Assembly: GCF_042433915.1 (NCBI RefSeq)
Contig: NZ_JBHLUN010000007.1
Location: 186,001 to 250,000 of the forward strand
DNA length: 64,000 bases
Source: Roseomonas elaeocarpi
GTDB taxonomy: Bacteria > Pseudomonadota > Alphaproteobacteria > Acetobacterales > Acetobacteraceae
Reading direction: 5' to 3'
This document shows, one piece after another, positions 42,526-50,846 of the stretch. Within the stretch, counting starts at the first letter, position 1. Every line of letters begins with the position of its first letter. The position numbers and the translations under genes were made by a program. Below the pieces are notes generated by a model. The model was not told where the DNA came from, searched no databases, and saw only the letters and a list, made by a program, of their open reading frames with translations.

Positions 42526-42708
42526 ATGTGGCTGCTGTTGCTGCTACCCTTTATCGGGTTGCTCTGGGTGCCGTTCTACAATGTCCAGGCTCCTTCCTTT
42601 CTCGGCTTCCCCTTCTTCTACTGGTACCAGCTGCTCTGGGTGCCGATCACCTCGATCCTGCTCTGGATTGCCTACCGCATGGTAAAGGCGCGGGAGGACC
42701 GGCGGTGA
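42526..42708 (+). CDS. DUF3311 small membrane subunit of the MctP symporter
   Basis: 60-residue protein (MWLLLLLPFIGLLWVPFYN) with two hydrophobic helices and the conserved W-VP-YN and PFFYWYQLLWVPITS segments of DUF3311. Its stop overlaps the GTG of the symporter gene (GTGA), so the pair is translationally coupled. In many proteobacteria a DUF3311 protein precedes a sodium:solute symporter and is presumed to be a small accessory subunit. Confidence 0.88.
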   Translation: MWLLLLLPFIGLLWVPFYNVQAPSFLGFPFFYWYQLLWVPITSILLWIAYRMVKAREDRR

Positions 42709-44195
42709 GCGGGATGAACCTCGACTGGACGGCGCTGGGCGTCTTCGCCGCCTTCTTCGTGCTGGTGACGGTGATGGGCTTCGTGGCCGCCCGCTGGCGG
42801 CGCCCCGAGACCCTGGCTCACCTGGACGAGTGGGGGCTGGGTGGCCGCAAGTTCGGCACCTGGATCACCTGGTTCCTGGTGGGTGGCGACTTCTACACCG
42901 CCTATACCGTGATCGCGGTGCCGGCCGTGGTCTATGCGGTGGGCGCCTACGGCTTCTTCGCGCTGCCCTACACCATCATCGTCTACCCGATCGTTTTCGC
43001 GATCATGCCCCGGCTCTGGAGCGTGGCGGCGGCCGGCGGCCACGTCACCGCGGCGGATGTTGTGCATGCCCGCTACAACTCCCGCTCGCTGGAACTGGCG
43101 GTGGCGATCACCGGCGTGCTGGCGACCATGCCCTACATCGCGCTGCAGCTGGTGGGCATGGAGGTTGTGCTGGCGGCGCTGGGCCTGACCGGCCATGTCC
43201 CGCTGGCGATCGCCTTCGTGATCCTGGCGCTCTACACCTATTCGTCGGGGCTGCGGGCGCCGGCGCTGATCGCCTTCGTCAAGGACATCATGATCTACAT
43301 CGTGGTGCTCGTGGCGGTGGCCATCATCCCGCTCAAGCTCGGCGGCTACGCCAACGTCTTCGCCTCGGCCGAGCGGGTCTTCGCGGCCAAGGGCAGCGGC
43401 GGGCTGACCCTGGCGCCCGCGCAGTACCTGCCCTACGCCACGCTGGCGTTGGGCTCGGCGCTGGCCGCCTTCATGTACCCGCACACGCTGACCGGCATCT
43501 TCGCGAGCTCCTCCGGCAACACCATCCGCAAGAACGCGATCCTCTTGCCGGCCTATACCATCCTGCTCGGGCTGATCGCGCTGATGGGCTACATGGCGCA
43601 TGCGGCGGGCATCACGGTGTCCAGCCCCACAGCGGTGGTGCCGGCGCTGTTCCAGGCGCTGTTCTCCTCCTGGTTCGCGGGCTTCGCCTTTGCCGCCATC
43701 GCGATCGGCGCGCTGGTGCCGGCGGCGGTGATGAGCATCGGCGCCGCCAACCTCTTCACCCGCAATTTCTGGAAGGCCTACGTCAATCCGGCCGTGACGC
43801 CTGCGGGCGAGGCGCAGGTGGCCAAGGTGACCTCGCTGCTGGTGAAGTTCGGCGCCCTGGCCTGCATCCTGTTCCTGCCGACGCAGTTCGCGCTGGACCT
43901 GCAGCTGCTGGGCGGGTTGTGGATCCTGCAGACCTTCCCGGCGGTGGTGTTCGGCCTGTTCACCAGCTGGTTCCGTGGCACCCCGCTGTTCCTGGGCTGG
44001 ATCGTGGGCTTCTTCGGCGGTTCCTACCTGGCCTGGAGCAACGGTTTGAAGCCGCTGCACACGCTGGTGATCGGCGGCGATAGCTACACCGTTTATGTCG
44101 GGCTGCTGGCGGTGGTGGTGAACGTCGTGGTGGCCGTGGTGGCCAACCTGATCGTCCGGGCTGTGTCGCCGGCCACCTCGCCGCGCACCGCCTGA
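42705..44195 (+). CDS. mctP: Sodium:solute symporter, MctP-like monocarboxylate permease
   Basis: 496-residue SSS-family transporter with about 13 hydrophobic helices. It shows EWGLGGRKFGTWITWFLVGGDFYTAYT near the N-terminus, ALQLVGMEVVLAALG, and AAIAIGALVPAAVMSIGAANLFTRNFW. It matches MctP of Rhizobium, which takes up lactate, pyruvate, propionate and some amino acids. Start GTG 42705 overlaps the DUF3311 stop; ATG 42714 is an alternative. The pair interrupts the usual secA / parvulin / argJ neighbourhood. Confidence 0.88.
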   Translation: MSGMNLDWTALGVFAAFFVLVTVMGFVAARWRRPETLAHLDEWGLGGRKFGTWITWFLVGGDFYTAYTVIAVPAVVYAVGAYGFFALPYTIIVYPIVFAIMPRLWSVAAAGGHVTAADVVHARYNSRSLELAVAITGVLATMPYIALQLVGMEVVLAALGLTGHVPLAIAFVILALYTYSSGLRAPALIAFVKDIMIYIVVLVAVAIIPLKLGGYANVFASAERVFAAKGSGGLTLAPAQYLPYATLALGSALAAFMYPHTLTGIFASSSGNTIRKNAILLPAYTILLGLIALMGYMAHAAGITVSSPTAVVPALFQALFSSWFAGFAFAAIAIGALVPAAVMSIGAANLFTRNFWKAYVNPAVTPAGEAQVAKVTSLLVKFGALACILFLPTQFALDLQLLGGLWILQTFPAVVFGLFTSWFRGTPLFLGWIVGFFGGSYLAWSNGLKPLHTLVIGGDSYTVYVGLLAVVVNVVVAVVANLIVRAVSPATSPRTA

Positions 44196-44508
44196 ACGGA
44201 GAAGGGGAGGGCCGGTGCCCTCCCTGCCGGCCCCTTCCGCAGCGCCGGACGGTCTTCTTCCCGCCCCAGGTTTCTCCCCACCCCGTGGCAGAGGTCCCCG
44301 GGGCTGCGGCAGGCCTGACAAGATTCCGGACGTCCTCGCATGGCTGTCCGGAACCGGGTGCGGCGCCACCGCGCGGCGCCCCGCCGTCCGGGACGCGTAA
44401 CCCCGCGTAAGGCCCGGTGTTGTTCCGTCGCTCCGGGCCACCTGCTCTTGTGGCCGCCCGGCGGGCGCGGCATTTTCAGCGACCTCTCGCCTTAGGCCCC
44501 GAAGCACC
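44196..44508. other. 313-bp gap between mctP and the parvulin gene
   Basis: Begins with a hairpin (annotated). The remainder is GC-rich, with GCGTAACCCCGCGTAAGGCC near 44395-44412, which may be part of a promoter, but no consensus elements stand out. No coding sequence supported. Confidence 0.45.
44201..44237 (+). terminator. Candidate terminator of the mctP operon
   Basis: Inverted repeat GGGCCGG (44209-44215) / CCGGCCC (44227-44233) with an 11-base loop, flanked by GAAGGGG and CCTTC that can extend the stem. It starts 5 bp after the mctP stop. No U-run. Confidence 0.4.
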
Positions 44509-45456
44509 ATGCGACTGCACCATCTTGCCCTGCCGCTCTGTCTGCTGGGCCTTCCCGTCGCGGCCCAGACCCCGCCGGCCCCGGCACCCGCGACGACCGC
44601 TGCCCCGGCGGCCGCACCGGCACCCGCCGCGCCCCAGGACGCGAACCCCGTTGTGGCGCGCGTCAACGGCGAGGAAATCCGCCTGAACGACGTGCGCGAG
44701 GCCGCGCAGGACCTGCCGGCCGAGGTCCGCAACGCGCCGCCGGCCATGCTCTACCCGCTGATCGTGGACCAGCTGGTGGCGCAGAAGGCGGTGGTGATCG
44801 CCGCCCGCGCCCAGGGCCTCGACAAGGACCCCGAGGTCCGGCACCGGATGCAGAACGCCGAGGACGGGGAGCTGCAGCAGGCGCTGCTGCGCCGCGACGT
44901 GGCCGCCGCCACCACCGACGAGGCGCTGCGCAAGCGCTTCGAGGCGGAGCAGAAGAACGCGACCGCCGAGGAGGAGGTGCACGCCCGCCACATCCTAGTC
45001 GCCACCGAGGAAGAGGCCAAGCAGGTGCTGGCCGAGGTGCGCAAGCCCGGCGCCGACTTCGCCGCCATCGCCAAGGCGCGCTCGACCGACCCCAGCGGCA
45101 AGACCAACGGCGGCGACCTGGGCTTCTTCAAGAAGGGCGACATGGTGCCCGAATTCGCCGAGGCCGCCTTCAAGCTGAAGCCCGGCGAGATCAGCCCGGA
45201 GCCGGTGCATTCCGCCTTCGGCTGGCATATCATCAAGCTCGAGGAGCGCCGCACCGCCCAGCCGGCCACCTTCGAGGAGCGCAAGCCCGCCCTGCGTCAG
45301 GCTGCTTTCGAGGAGGCGGTGAACGCCGCGGTGGAGAAGTACCGCGCCGCCGCCAAGGTCGAACGTTTCAACATGGACGGCACGCCGGTCCGCGCGGCCT
45401 CGCCCCTCGACACCGCCACGCCGCCGCCCGCCGCGGCGCCGGCCGGCCGGCGGTAA
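44509..45456 (+). CDS. Periplasmic parvulin-type peptidyl-prolyl isomerase (PpiC/SurA-like)
   Basis: 315 residues with a Sec signal peptide (MRLHHLALPLCLLGLPVAAQ) and a Pro/Ala-rich spacer (20-45). A SurA-N-like helical segment with VVARVNGEEIRLNDVRE leads to a parvulin domain at about 150-250: EVHARHILVATEEEAKQVL, STDPSGKTNGGDLGFFKKGDMVPEF, and VHSAFGWHIIKLEERR. It assists folding of exported proteins. The neighbouring secA and argJ reproduce a common alphaproteobacterial order. The C-terminus is a Pro/Ala tail; argJ begins 7 bp after the stop. Confidence 0.93.
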   Translation: MRLHHLALPLCLLGLPVAAQTPPAPAPATTAAPAAAPAPAAPQDANPVVARVNGEEIRLNDVREAAQDLPAEVRNAPPAMLYPLIVDQLVAQKAVVIAARAQGLDKDPEVRHRMQNAEDGELQQALLRRDVAAATTDEALRKRFEAEQKNATAEEEVHARHILVATEEEAKQVLAEVRKPGADFAAIAKARSTDPSGKTNGGDLGFFKKGDMVPEFAEAAFKLKPGEISPEPVHSAFGWHIIKLEERRTAQPATFEERKPALRQAAFEEAVNAAVEKYRAAAKVERFNMDGTPVRAASPLDTATPPPAAAPAGRR

Positions 45457-45463
45457 GCGCGCC

Positions 45464-46699
45464 ATGGCCAAGACCATCCCCACCTCTCCCCTCGCGGTCG
45501 AGATGCCGGCGCTTCCGGCCGTGGCCGGCGTGAAGCTCGGCACCGCCGCCGCCGGCATCCGCTACCAGGGTCGCGACGACCTGATGATGATGGAGTTCGT
45601 CGCGGGAACCACCGTGGCGGGCGTCTTCACGCAGTCCAAGTGCCCCGGCGCGCCGGTGGACTGGTGCCGCCGGGCGCTGCGCGGCGGCACCGCCCGCGCG
45701 GTCGTGGTGAATGCCGGCAACGCCAACGTCTTCACCGGCAAGGCCGGCGAGGAAGCGGCGCGCCTGTCGGCCGAGGCCGCGGCGCAGCTGAGTGGCTGCG
45801 ACGCGGGCGAGGTCTTCCTCGCCTCCACCGGCGTGATCGGTGAGGTTCTGCCGCACGCGAAGCTGACCGCGGCCCTGCCGGCGCTACATGGCACGCTGGC
45901 GCCCGACAACTGGGCGGCGGCCGCGCGCGGCATCATGACCACCGACACCTTTCCCAAGGCCGCCACCCGCACCGCCCGCATCGGCGAGGGCACGGTGACG
46001 ATCGTGGGCATCGCCAAGGGCTCGGGCATGGTGGCGCCGGACATGGCGACGATGCTGAGCTTCGTGGCCACCGACGCCAAGCTGCCGCAGGCGGTGCTGC
46101 AGTCCTGCCTGAAGCGCGCGGTGGATGGGTCCTTCAACTGCACCACGGTGGATAGCGACACCTCGACCTCGGACACGGTGCTGCTCTTCGCCACGGGCCA
46201 GGCGGAGCACGCGCGCGTGTCGCGCCTGTCGGGCGGCGTGCTGACGGAGTTCCAGGCGGCGCTGGACGAGCTGCTGCACGACCTGGCGCTGCAGGTGGTG
46301 CGTGACGGCGAGGGCGCGCAGAAGCTGATCAAGGTGGAGGTCACCGGCGCGGTGACGGATGCCTCGGCCAAGCGCGTGGCCATGGCGGTCGCCAACTCGC
46401 CACTGGTGAAGACCGCGATCGCGGGCGAGGACGCCAACTGGGGCCGCATCGTCATGGCGGTCGGCAAGGCCGGCGAGCCCGCGGACCGCGACCGGCTGTC
46501 GGTGGCCGTCGGCGGCACCTGGATGGCGCGCGACGGCGGGCTGGTGCCGGGCTACGACGAGGCGCCGGTGGTGGCGCATATGAAGGGCCGCGAGATCGAC
46601 ATCGCGGTGGACCTGGACCTCGGCCGCGGCTCCGCCACGGTGTGGACCTGCGACCTGACGCACGGCTACATCGACATCAACGGGTCGTACCGGAGCTAG
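45464..46699 (+). CDS. argJ: Bifunctional glutamate N-acetyltransferase / amino-acid acetyltransferase ArgJ
   Basis: 411-residue self-cleaving Ntn-type enzyme of arginine synthesis. It transfers the acetyl group from N-acetylornithine to glutamate and may also make N-acetylglutamate from acetyl-CoA. The autocleavage site is GSGMVAPDMATMLSFVATDA, with nucleophile Thr196. AGNANVFTGKAGEEAARL and EDANWGRIVMAVGKAGE are typical. Whether the enzyme is mono- or bifunctional cannot be told from sequence alone. ATG 45464 lies 7 bp after the isomerase gene, so they are probably co-transcribed. Confidence 0.96.
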   Translation: MAKTIPTSPLAVEMPALPAVAGVKLGTAAAGIRYQGRDDLMMMEFVAGTTVAGVFTQSKCPGAPVDWCRRALRGGTARAVVVNAGNANVFTGKAGEEAARLSAEAAAQLSGCDAGEVFLASTGVIGEVLPHAKLTAALPALHGTLAPDNWAAAARGIMTTDTFPKAATRTARIGEGTVTIVGIAKGSGMVAPDMATMLSFVATDAKLPQAVLQSCLKRAVDGSFNCTTVDSDTSTSDTVLLFATGQAEHARVSRLSGGVLTEFQAALDELLHDLALQVVRDGEGAQKLIKVEVTGAVTDASAKRVAMAVANSPLVKTAIAGEDANWGRIVMAVGKAGEPADRDRLSVAVGGTWMARDGGLVPGYDEAPVVAHMKGREIDIAVDLDLGRGSATVWTCDLTHGYIDINGSYRS

Positions 46700-46744
46700 A
46701 CCGGCAACGGGCGGCGGCTCGCCGCCCCGGAAGGGTTCGTTGAG

Positions 46745-46781
46745 CGCCATTCCGCCCGGTCTCCGGCCGGGCGGAATGGCG
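46745..46781. terminator. Strong bidirectional terminator-like hairpin
   Basis: A 15-bp perfect stem (CGCCATTCCGCCCGG pairing with its complement at 46767-46781) around a 7-base loop TCTCCGG. It sits between the convergent argJ and flavin reductase genes and is the best hairpin in the window. Confidence 0.75.
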
Positions 46782-46882
46782 GCGCGGGTGCGGGCGGGAC
46801 ACTCCTGTGCCGACACGACGTGGCTGCGGGCGCATCGTGTTCCGCGCCCCAGCCCTCCGCGTCCCGTGCCTTGGTCGCCCCG

Positions 46883-47395
46883 TCAGGCCGGGACGGCGCG
46901 CGGCTGGTAGGTGCCGAAGCGGCCCGCCCGGAACACCAGCGGCTCGATCGCCTTGTCGTGGACCGAGCTCACGACCTGCCCCAGGAAGATCTCGTGGTCG
47001 CCCGCGTCGTGCACGGCATGGAGGTCGCACACGATATGCGCGGCGCTGCCATGGATCAGCGGCACGCCGCGCGCGTCCCAGTCCACCTCCACGCCGCCGA
47101 AGCGGTTGTCGGAAGGGCGCGCGAAGCGCATCGCCAGATCCTCCTGCGCTTCGGCCAGGAGGTTGATCGCGAAGCTGCGGTGGGCGCGGATCGCCTCGCC
47201 GGTCAGGCCGCCCTTCTTCAGGCATACCAGCAACAGGCTAGGATCGAGCGAGACCGAGGTCAGCGAGTTGGCCGTCATGCCGACTGGCCCGGCCGTGGAG
47301 CACGACGTGACGATGGTCACGCCGGTGGTGAAGCAGCCCATCGCGGCGCGGAAGCTCTGCGACAGCGACGGTGCGGTCTCGGACGCTTGCGACAT
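46883..47395 (-). CDS. Flavin reductase family protein (RutF/HpaC-like)
   Basis: 170-residue FMN-binding split-barrel protein: FRAAMGCFTTGVTIVTS, GPVGMTANSLTSVSLDPSLLLVCLKK, and the C-terminal HDAGDHEIFLGQVVSS typical of NAD(P)H:flavin reductases that feed two-component monooxygenases. A possible partner is the LLM-class oxygenase at 51911-53044. Start ATG 47395 (MSQASETAPS); frame upstream to 47608 is not family-like. Probably monocistronic. Confidence 0.88.
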   Translation of the reverse strand: MSQASETAPSLSQSFRAAMGCFTTGVTIVTSCSTAGPVGMTANSLTSVSLDPSLLLVCLKKGGLTGEAIRAHRSFAINLLAEAQEDLAMRFARPSDNRFGGVEVDWDARGVPLIHGSAAHIVCDLHAVHDAGDHEIFLGQVVSSVHDKAIEPLVFRAGRFGTYQPRAVPA

Positions 47396-47971
47396 GGAAC
47401 GGTTCCTCGGCTCCTTCTGCCGGGGAGTTAGAGTTTCGCCGCGCCGGGCAACAGTCTTCGCGGCAGAAAGTGATTGTTGCGCTGTTGTCCGAGATGACCG
47501 GGCCGGCTGCCCCGTCATCGGCCAGGCTGTTCCGGGATCGCGGCGGCTGGTCCGCCCCATCGCGCCGGGTCTGCCGGAGCACCGGCGACGCCGTGAGGGC
47601 TGTGCCACCGGGCCAGGGTCGGGACGCCATTATTGCCTGACGGGAAAAAAGCTCTTCCCCGCGTCCTCGGTAATGCCGCGCACCGCCGCTGCTAAGTTTC
47701 CCACCGCTCAAGCACGCCCCAGGCAGGCCCCATGCAGGACCGCTCCGCATCCGCCCCGCAAGGCCGGGGCCGTTTTCACCGCCGCGGCATCGCAGTGCCG
47801 CACAGCACCGGCCGTCCGCTTCGCGCCCGCACGCCGACGGTGGCGCGGGCCGGCGTTTCGCCCGGCCGCTGAGAAGGGCTGCCCCGGCGGCGAAGGCCGA
47901 GGATGGCCCAGGCAAACCGGTGTTCCGACCGATCTCCGGCCCCGGGGCACCTCAGAACAGGAGGAAACACC
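47396..47971. other. 576-bp divergent gap upstream of flavin reductase and BKACE genes
   Basis: No supported gene. Contains GGAACGGTTCC, an 11-bp perfect dyad, at 47397-47407 directly upstream of the flavin reductase start, and a GGGAAAAAAGC tract at 47642. The length suggests regulation of two divergent promoters. Confidence 0.4.
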
Positions 47972-48853
47972 ATGGCCCGCAAGATCATCCTCACCTGCGC
48001 CGTCACGGGCGGCGACGACGTCGCCGACCGCTTCAAGGCCATTCCCGTTACCCCGGCGCAGATCGCCCAGGCCGCAATCGACAGCTGCAAGGCCGGCGCC
48101 GCGATCGCCCATATCCACGTCCGCGACCCCGAGACCGGCAAGCCCAGCATGGGGCTGCACCTGTACCGGGAGGTCGTGGAGCGGATCCGCGACAGCGGCT
48201 CGCCGGTGATCGTCAACCTCACCACCGGTCCCGGTGCCCGCTACATTCCGGCGGATGAGGGCGTGAACCAGCCGGCACCGGGTTCCAACCTTCGCGGACC
48301 GGCCGAGCGCGTGCGCCACATCACGGAGCTGCGGCCCGAGCTCTGCTCGCTCGACATGGGCTCGCTCAACTTCGGCAAGGGTGCGCTGATCAACATCCCC
48401 GCCCACGTCCAGGCCATCGGCGCCGCCATCCGCGAGGCCGGCGTGAAGCCGGAGCTCGAGGTCTTCGACACCGGCCACGTGGCGCTGGCCCTGCGCATGA
48501 TCGAGAAGGGACTGCTCGACCCGCAGCCGCTGTTCCAGGCCGTGCTCGGCGTTCCCTGGGGTGCCCCGGCCACCACCGAAACCATGGCGCTGTTCAAGGC
48601 GCTGATCCCGCACGGCTCCGCCTGGGCCAGCTTCGGCATCGGCCGCCACGAGTTCCCCATGGTGGCGCAGGCCGTGCTGCTCGGCGCCCACGCCCGCGTC
48701 GGGCTGGAAGACAACCTTTACCTGGAGCGCGGCGTGCCGGCCGAGAACAACACCGTGCTGGTGGAGCGCGCCGTCCACATCATCCGCACCCTGGGCGAGG
48801 AGGTGGCCACGCCCGACGAGGCGCGCGCCATCCTGGGCCTGCCGCCGCGCTGA
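47972..48853 (+). CDS. BKACE-family beta-keto acid cleavage enzyme (DUF849)
   Basis: 293-residue TIM-barrel enzyme. The zinc-binding HIHVRDPETG follows a KIILTCAVTGG start strand. Further typical blocks are NLTTGPGARY, PELCSLDMGSLNFG, LEVFDTGHVALALRM and the C-terminal GLEDNLYLERG. Family members condense a beta-keto acid with acetyl-CoA to give acetoacetate and a new CoA ester (3-keto-5-aminohexanoate cleavage type); the particular keto acid is unknown. ATG 47972 has a consensus AGGAGG 7 bp upstream. Followed after 10 bp by an amidase gene, probably one operon. Confidence 0.92.
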   Translation: MARKIILTCAVTGGDDVADRFKAIPVTPAQIAQAAIDSCKAGAAIAHIHVRDPETGKPSMGLHLYREVVERIRDSGSPVIVNLTTGPGARYIPADEGVNQPAPGSNLRGPAERVRHITELRPELCSLDMGSLNFGKGALINIPAHVQAIGAAIREAGVKPELEVFDTGHVALALRMIEKGLLDPQPLFQAVLGVPWGAPATTETMALFKALIPHGSAWASFGIGRHEFPMVAQAVLLGAHARVGLEDNLYLERGVPAENNTVLVERAVHIIRTLGEEVATPDEARAILGLPPR

Positions 48854-48863
48854 GCGTCCCTGC

Positions 48864-49712
48864 ATGACCGAGAGCCGCATTCTCCGCACCGCCTGCGTCC
48901 AGCTCAACAGCCGCGACGACATGGCGGCCAACCTCGCGCAGGCCGCCCGCTGGGTGCGCGAGGCCGCGGAACGGGGCGCGGAGCTGATCTCGCTGCCCGA
49001 ATACTGCGCCCTGATGGACGGGCGCGGCCGCGTCATGCGCGCCGGCGCCTTTCGCGAGGAGGCGCACCCCGCGCTGGCCGCCTTTCGGGACCTGGCGCGC
49101 GAGGTCGGGCGCACGCTGCATGTCGGCTCCCTCACCGTGACCGCCGAGGACGGGAGGCCCGCGAACCGCGGCTTCATCCTGCTGCCCGACGGCACGGTGG
49201 CGGCGCGCTACGACAAGATCAACATGTTCGACCTGGTCCTGCCGGATGGGCGGGAGGCCTTCGAGTCCCGCAGCTTCGCCGCCGGGCGGCACCCCGTGGT
49301 GGCCGAAACGCCGCTCGCCCGCTTCGGCATGACCATCTGCTACGACCTGCGCTTCCCGCAGCTCTTCGCCACGCTGGCGGGCATGGGGGCGGAGGTGATG
49401 CTGATCCCGGCCGCCATCCTGCCCGCCACGGGCGGCGAGCACTGGCACACCATCCTGCGCACGCGCGCGATCGACACCGGCAGCTTCGTGGTGGGCGCTG
49501 CGCTGTGCGGGCAGCACGGCGGCGACCGGCGCAGCCTCGGCCATTCCCTGATCGTCGATCCCTGGGGGCGGATCCTGGCCGAGGGCGGCGAGGAGCCGGG
49601 GCTGGTGATGGCGGATCTCGACCTGGGGATGGTGGCGCGGATGCGGGCCGCGAATCCCTGGCTGCGGGGAAATGCGACGTCCGGGAGCGTGTCCGCAGCG
49701 GCGGCGGGTTAG
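48864..49712 (+). CDS. Carbon-nitrogen hydrolase (nitrilase superfamily, Nit-like amidase)
   Basis: 282-residue enzyme with the catalytic triad in place: Glu46 in LPEYCAL, Lys118 in ARYDKINMFDL and Cys159 in TICYDLRFPQLF. It is closest to deaminated glutathione amidase (Nit1), which repairs a side product of transaminases, and to other omega-amidase-like members. It lies 10 bp after the BKACE gene. Either a housekeeping repair enzyme or a dedicated amidase for the compound handled by that enzyme. Confidence 0.87.
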   Translation: MTESRILRTACVQLNSRDDMAANLAQAARWVREAAERGAELISLPEYCALMDGRGRVMRAGAFREEAHPALAAFRDLAREVGRTLHVGSLTVTAEDGRPANRGFILLPDGTVAARYDKINMFDLVLPDGREAFESRSFAAGRHPVVAETPLARFGMTICYDLRFPQLFATLAGMGAEVMLIPAAILPATGGEHWHTILRTRAIDTGSFVVGAALCGQHGGDRRSLGHSLIVDPWGRILAEGGEEPGLVMADLDLGMVARMRAANPWLRGNATSGSVSAAAAG

Positions 49713-49837
49713 CGCAACATCGTTGGCGCATACATCTCCTGGCCCGCTCCCCGGATGCGTTGCTGATCCCGCTGCCTTGCAGGGAGGGAAGCGACCACCG
49801 TGGTTGCAAGGCGATGGGGTGATGGCTTGCCCCCAGG

Positions 49838-49874
49838 CTCAGGATCGGGGCTCAGGATCGGGGCTCAGGATCGG
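49838..49874. repeat. 3 x 13-bp tandem repeat (CTCAGGATCGGGG)
   Basis: Two complete copies and an 11-bp third copy, immediately downstream of the metallo-hydrolase stop codon on the opposite strand. Non-coding. Confidence 0.85.
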
Positions 49875-49890
49875 ACCGGGCGCCTGCCGC

Positions 49891-50769
49891 TCAGACCCCT
49901 TCGATCGGAACCCGGCGGAAGCCGTCCCCTTCCGCCTCCAGGTAGGAGAGGCCGGGGAAGGGGTGATGGAAGGCCTGCACCGCCACGCGCTCCGCCGCAA
50001 GGCGACGGTACCACTCCAGCCGGCTCCGCACCGCCTGCGGTCCGTCCTGGTCGAAGCCCGCGAACCAGTCCGGATGCGGCAGGAACAACGCGGCGTGGTT
50101 GGTCAGGTCGCCCTGGACGAAGACCCGTTGCCCGCCGGACACCAGATCAAAGGAGGTATGGCCGATCGAGTGCCCGGGCGTGCCGACGGCGCGCAGACCT
50201 GGGATCACCTCATCCCCCCAGCGGAAGGGGTGCGGGGCAGGGAGAGCGGCGAAGATCGCGCGGTTGCTGTCGAACAGGTTCCGCATGCGGCCCGACGGCG
50301 CCGCGGTGCGCTCCTCGTCGCTCATCCAGAAGTGCCATTCCGGTTCGGGCACGTGGACGGACGCGCGGGGAAACACCGGCGCGCCGTGCGACACCAGCCC
50401 GCCCACATGGTCGCCGTGGAAGTGCGAGATGACCACCGTGTCCACGTCCTCGTGGCTGACGCCCAGCGCAGCCAGGTTGGCGAGCAGCCGCCCCCGCGTC
50501 GAGCCCGGCGCCGACCCGGCATCGGGGCCGACGCCGGTGTCGATCAGCGCCAGCCGCCCGTCGCCTTCGATCAGGATCGGGGCGTAGCTGGTGGTCAGCG
50601 TATCGGTCGGCCAGCCTGCCCGGGCCAGCGCGGCTTGAACCGCCTCGGTCGGAGCATTGCGGACGAAGTCGGGTGCCAGCGGCGCGGTGTTGTGGCCGTC
50701 GGACACCACGGTGACGCGGTAACGGCCCACGGTATAGGCGTGGGCGCCGTTGCTGGGGTCCGGGGTCAC
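49891..50769 (-). CDS. Metallo-beta-lactamase-fold hydrolase
   Basis: 292-residue MBL-fold enzyme. The metal motif HFHGDH has His116, His118, Asp120 and His121. Further ligands are expected in GTPGHSIGHTSF and QGDLTNHA. The general organisation is that of lactonase/quorum-quenching-like members. No signal peptide seen, so probably cytosolic. Start is GTG 50769, with a strong AGGAGG 6 bp upstream. Last gene of the minus-strand group with the solute-binding protein, LLM oxygenase and alpha/beta hydrolase. Confidence 0.85.
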   Translation of the reverse strand: MTPDPSNGAHAYTVGRYRVTVVSDGHNTAPLAPDFVRNAPTEAVQAALARAGWPTDTLTTSYAPILIEGDGRLALIDTGVGPDAGSAPGSTRGRLLANLAALGVSHEDVDTVVISHFHGDHVGGLVSHGAPVFPRASVHVPEPEWHFWMSDEERTAAPSGRMRNLFDSNRAIFAALPAPHPFRWGDEVIPGLRAVGTPGHSIGHTSFDLVSGGQRVFVQGDLTNHAALFLPHPDWFAGFDQDGPQAVRSRLEWYRRLAAERVAVQAFHHPFPGLSYLEAEGDGFRRVPIEGV

Positions 50770-50846
50770 GCGATCCTCCTGGGGCGAAGTGATGTTTGCC
50801 GATGCGGCGCGACGCGTCCGCCGGCAGCCTGCCGGCGGGGTCCGCT

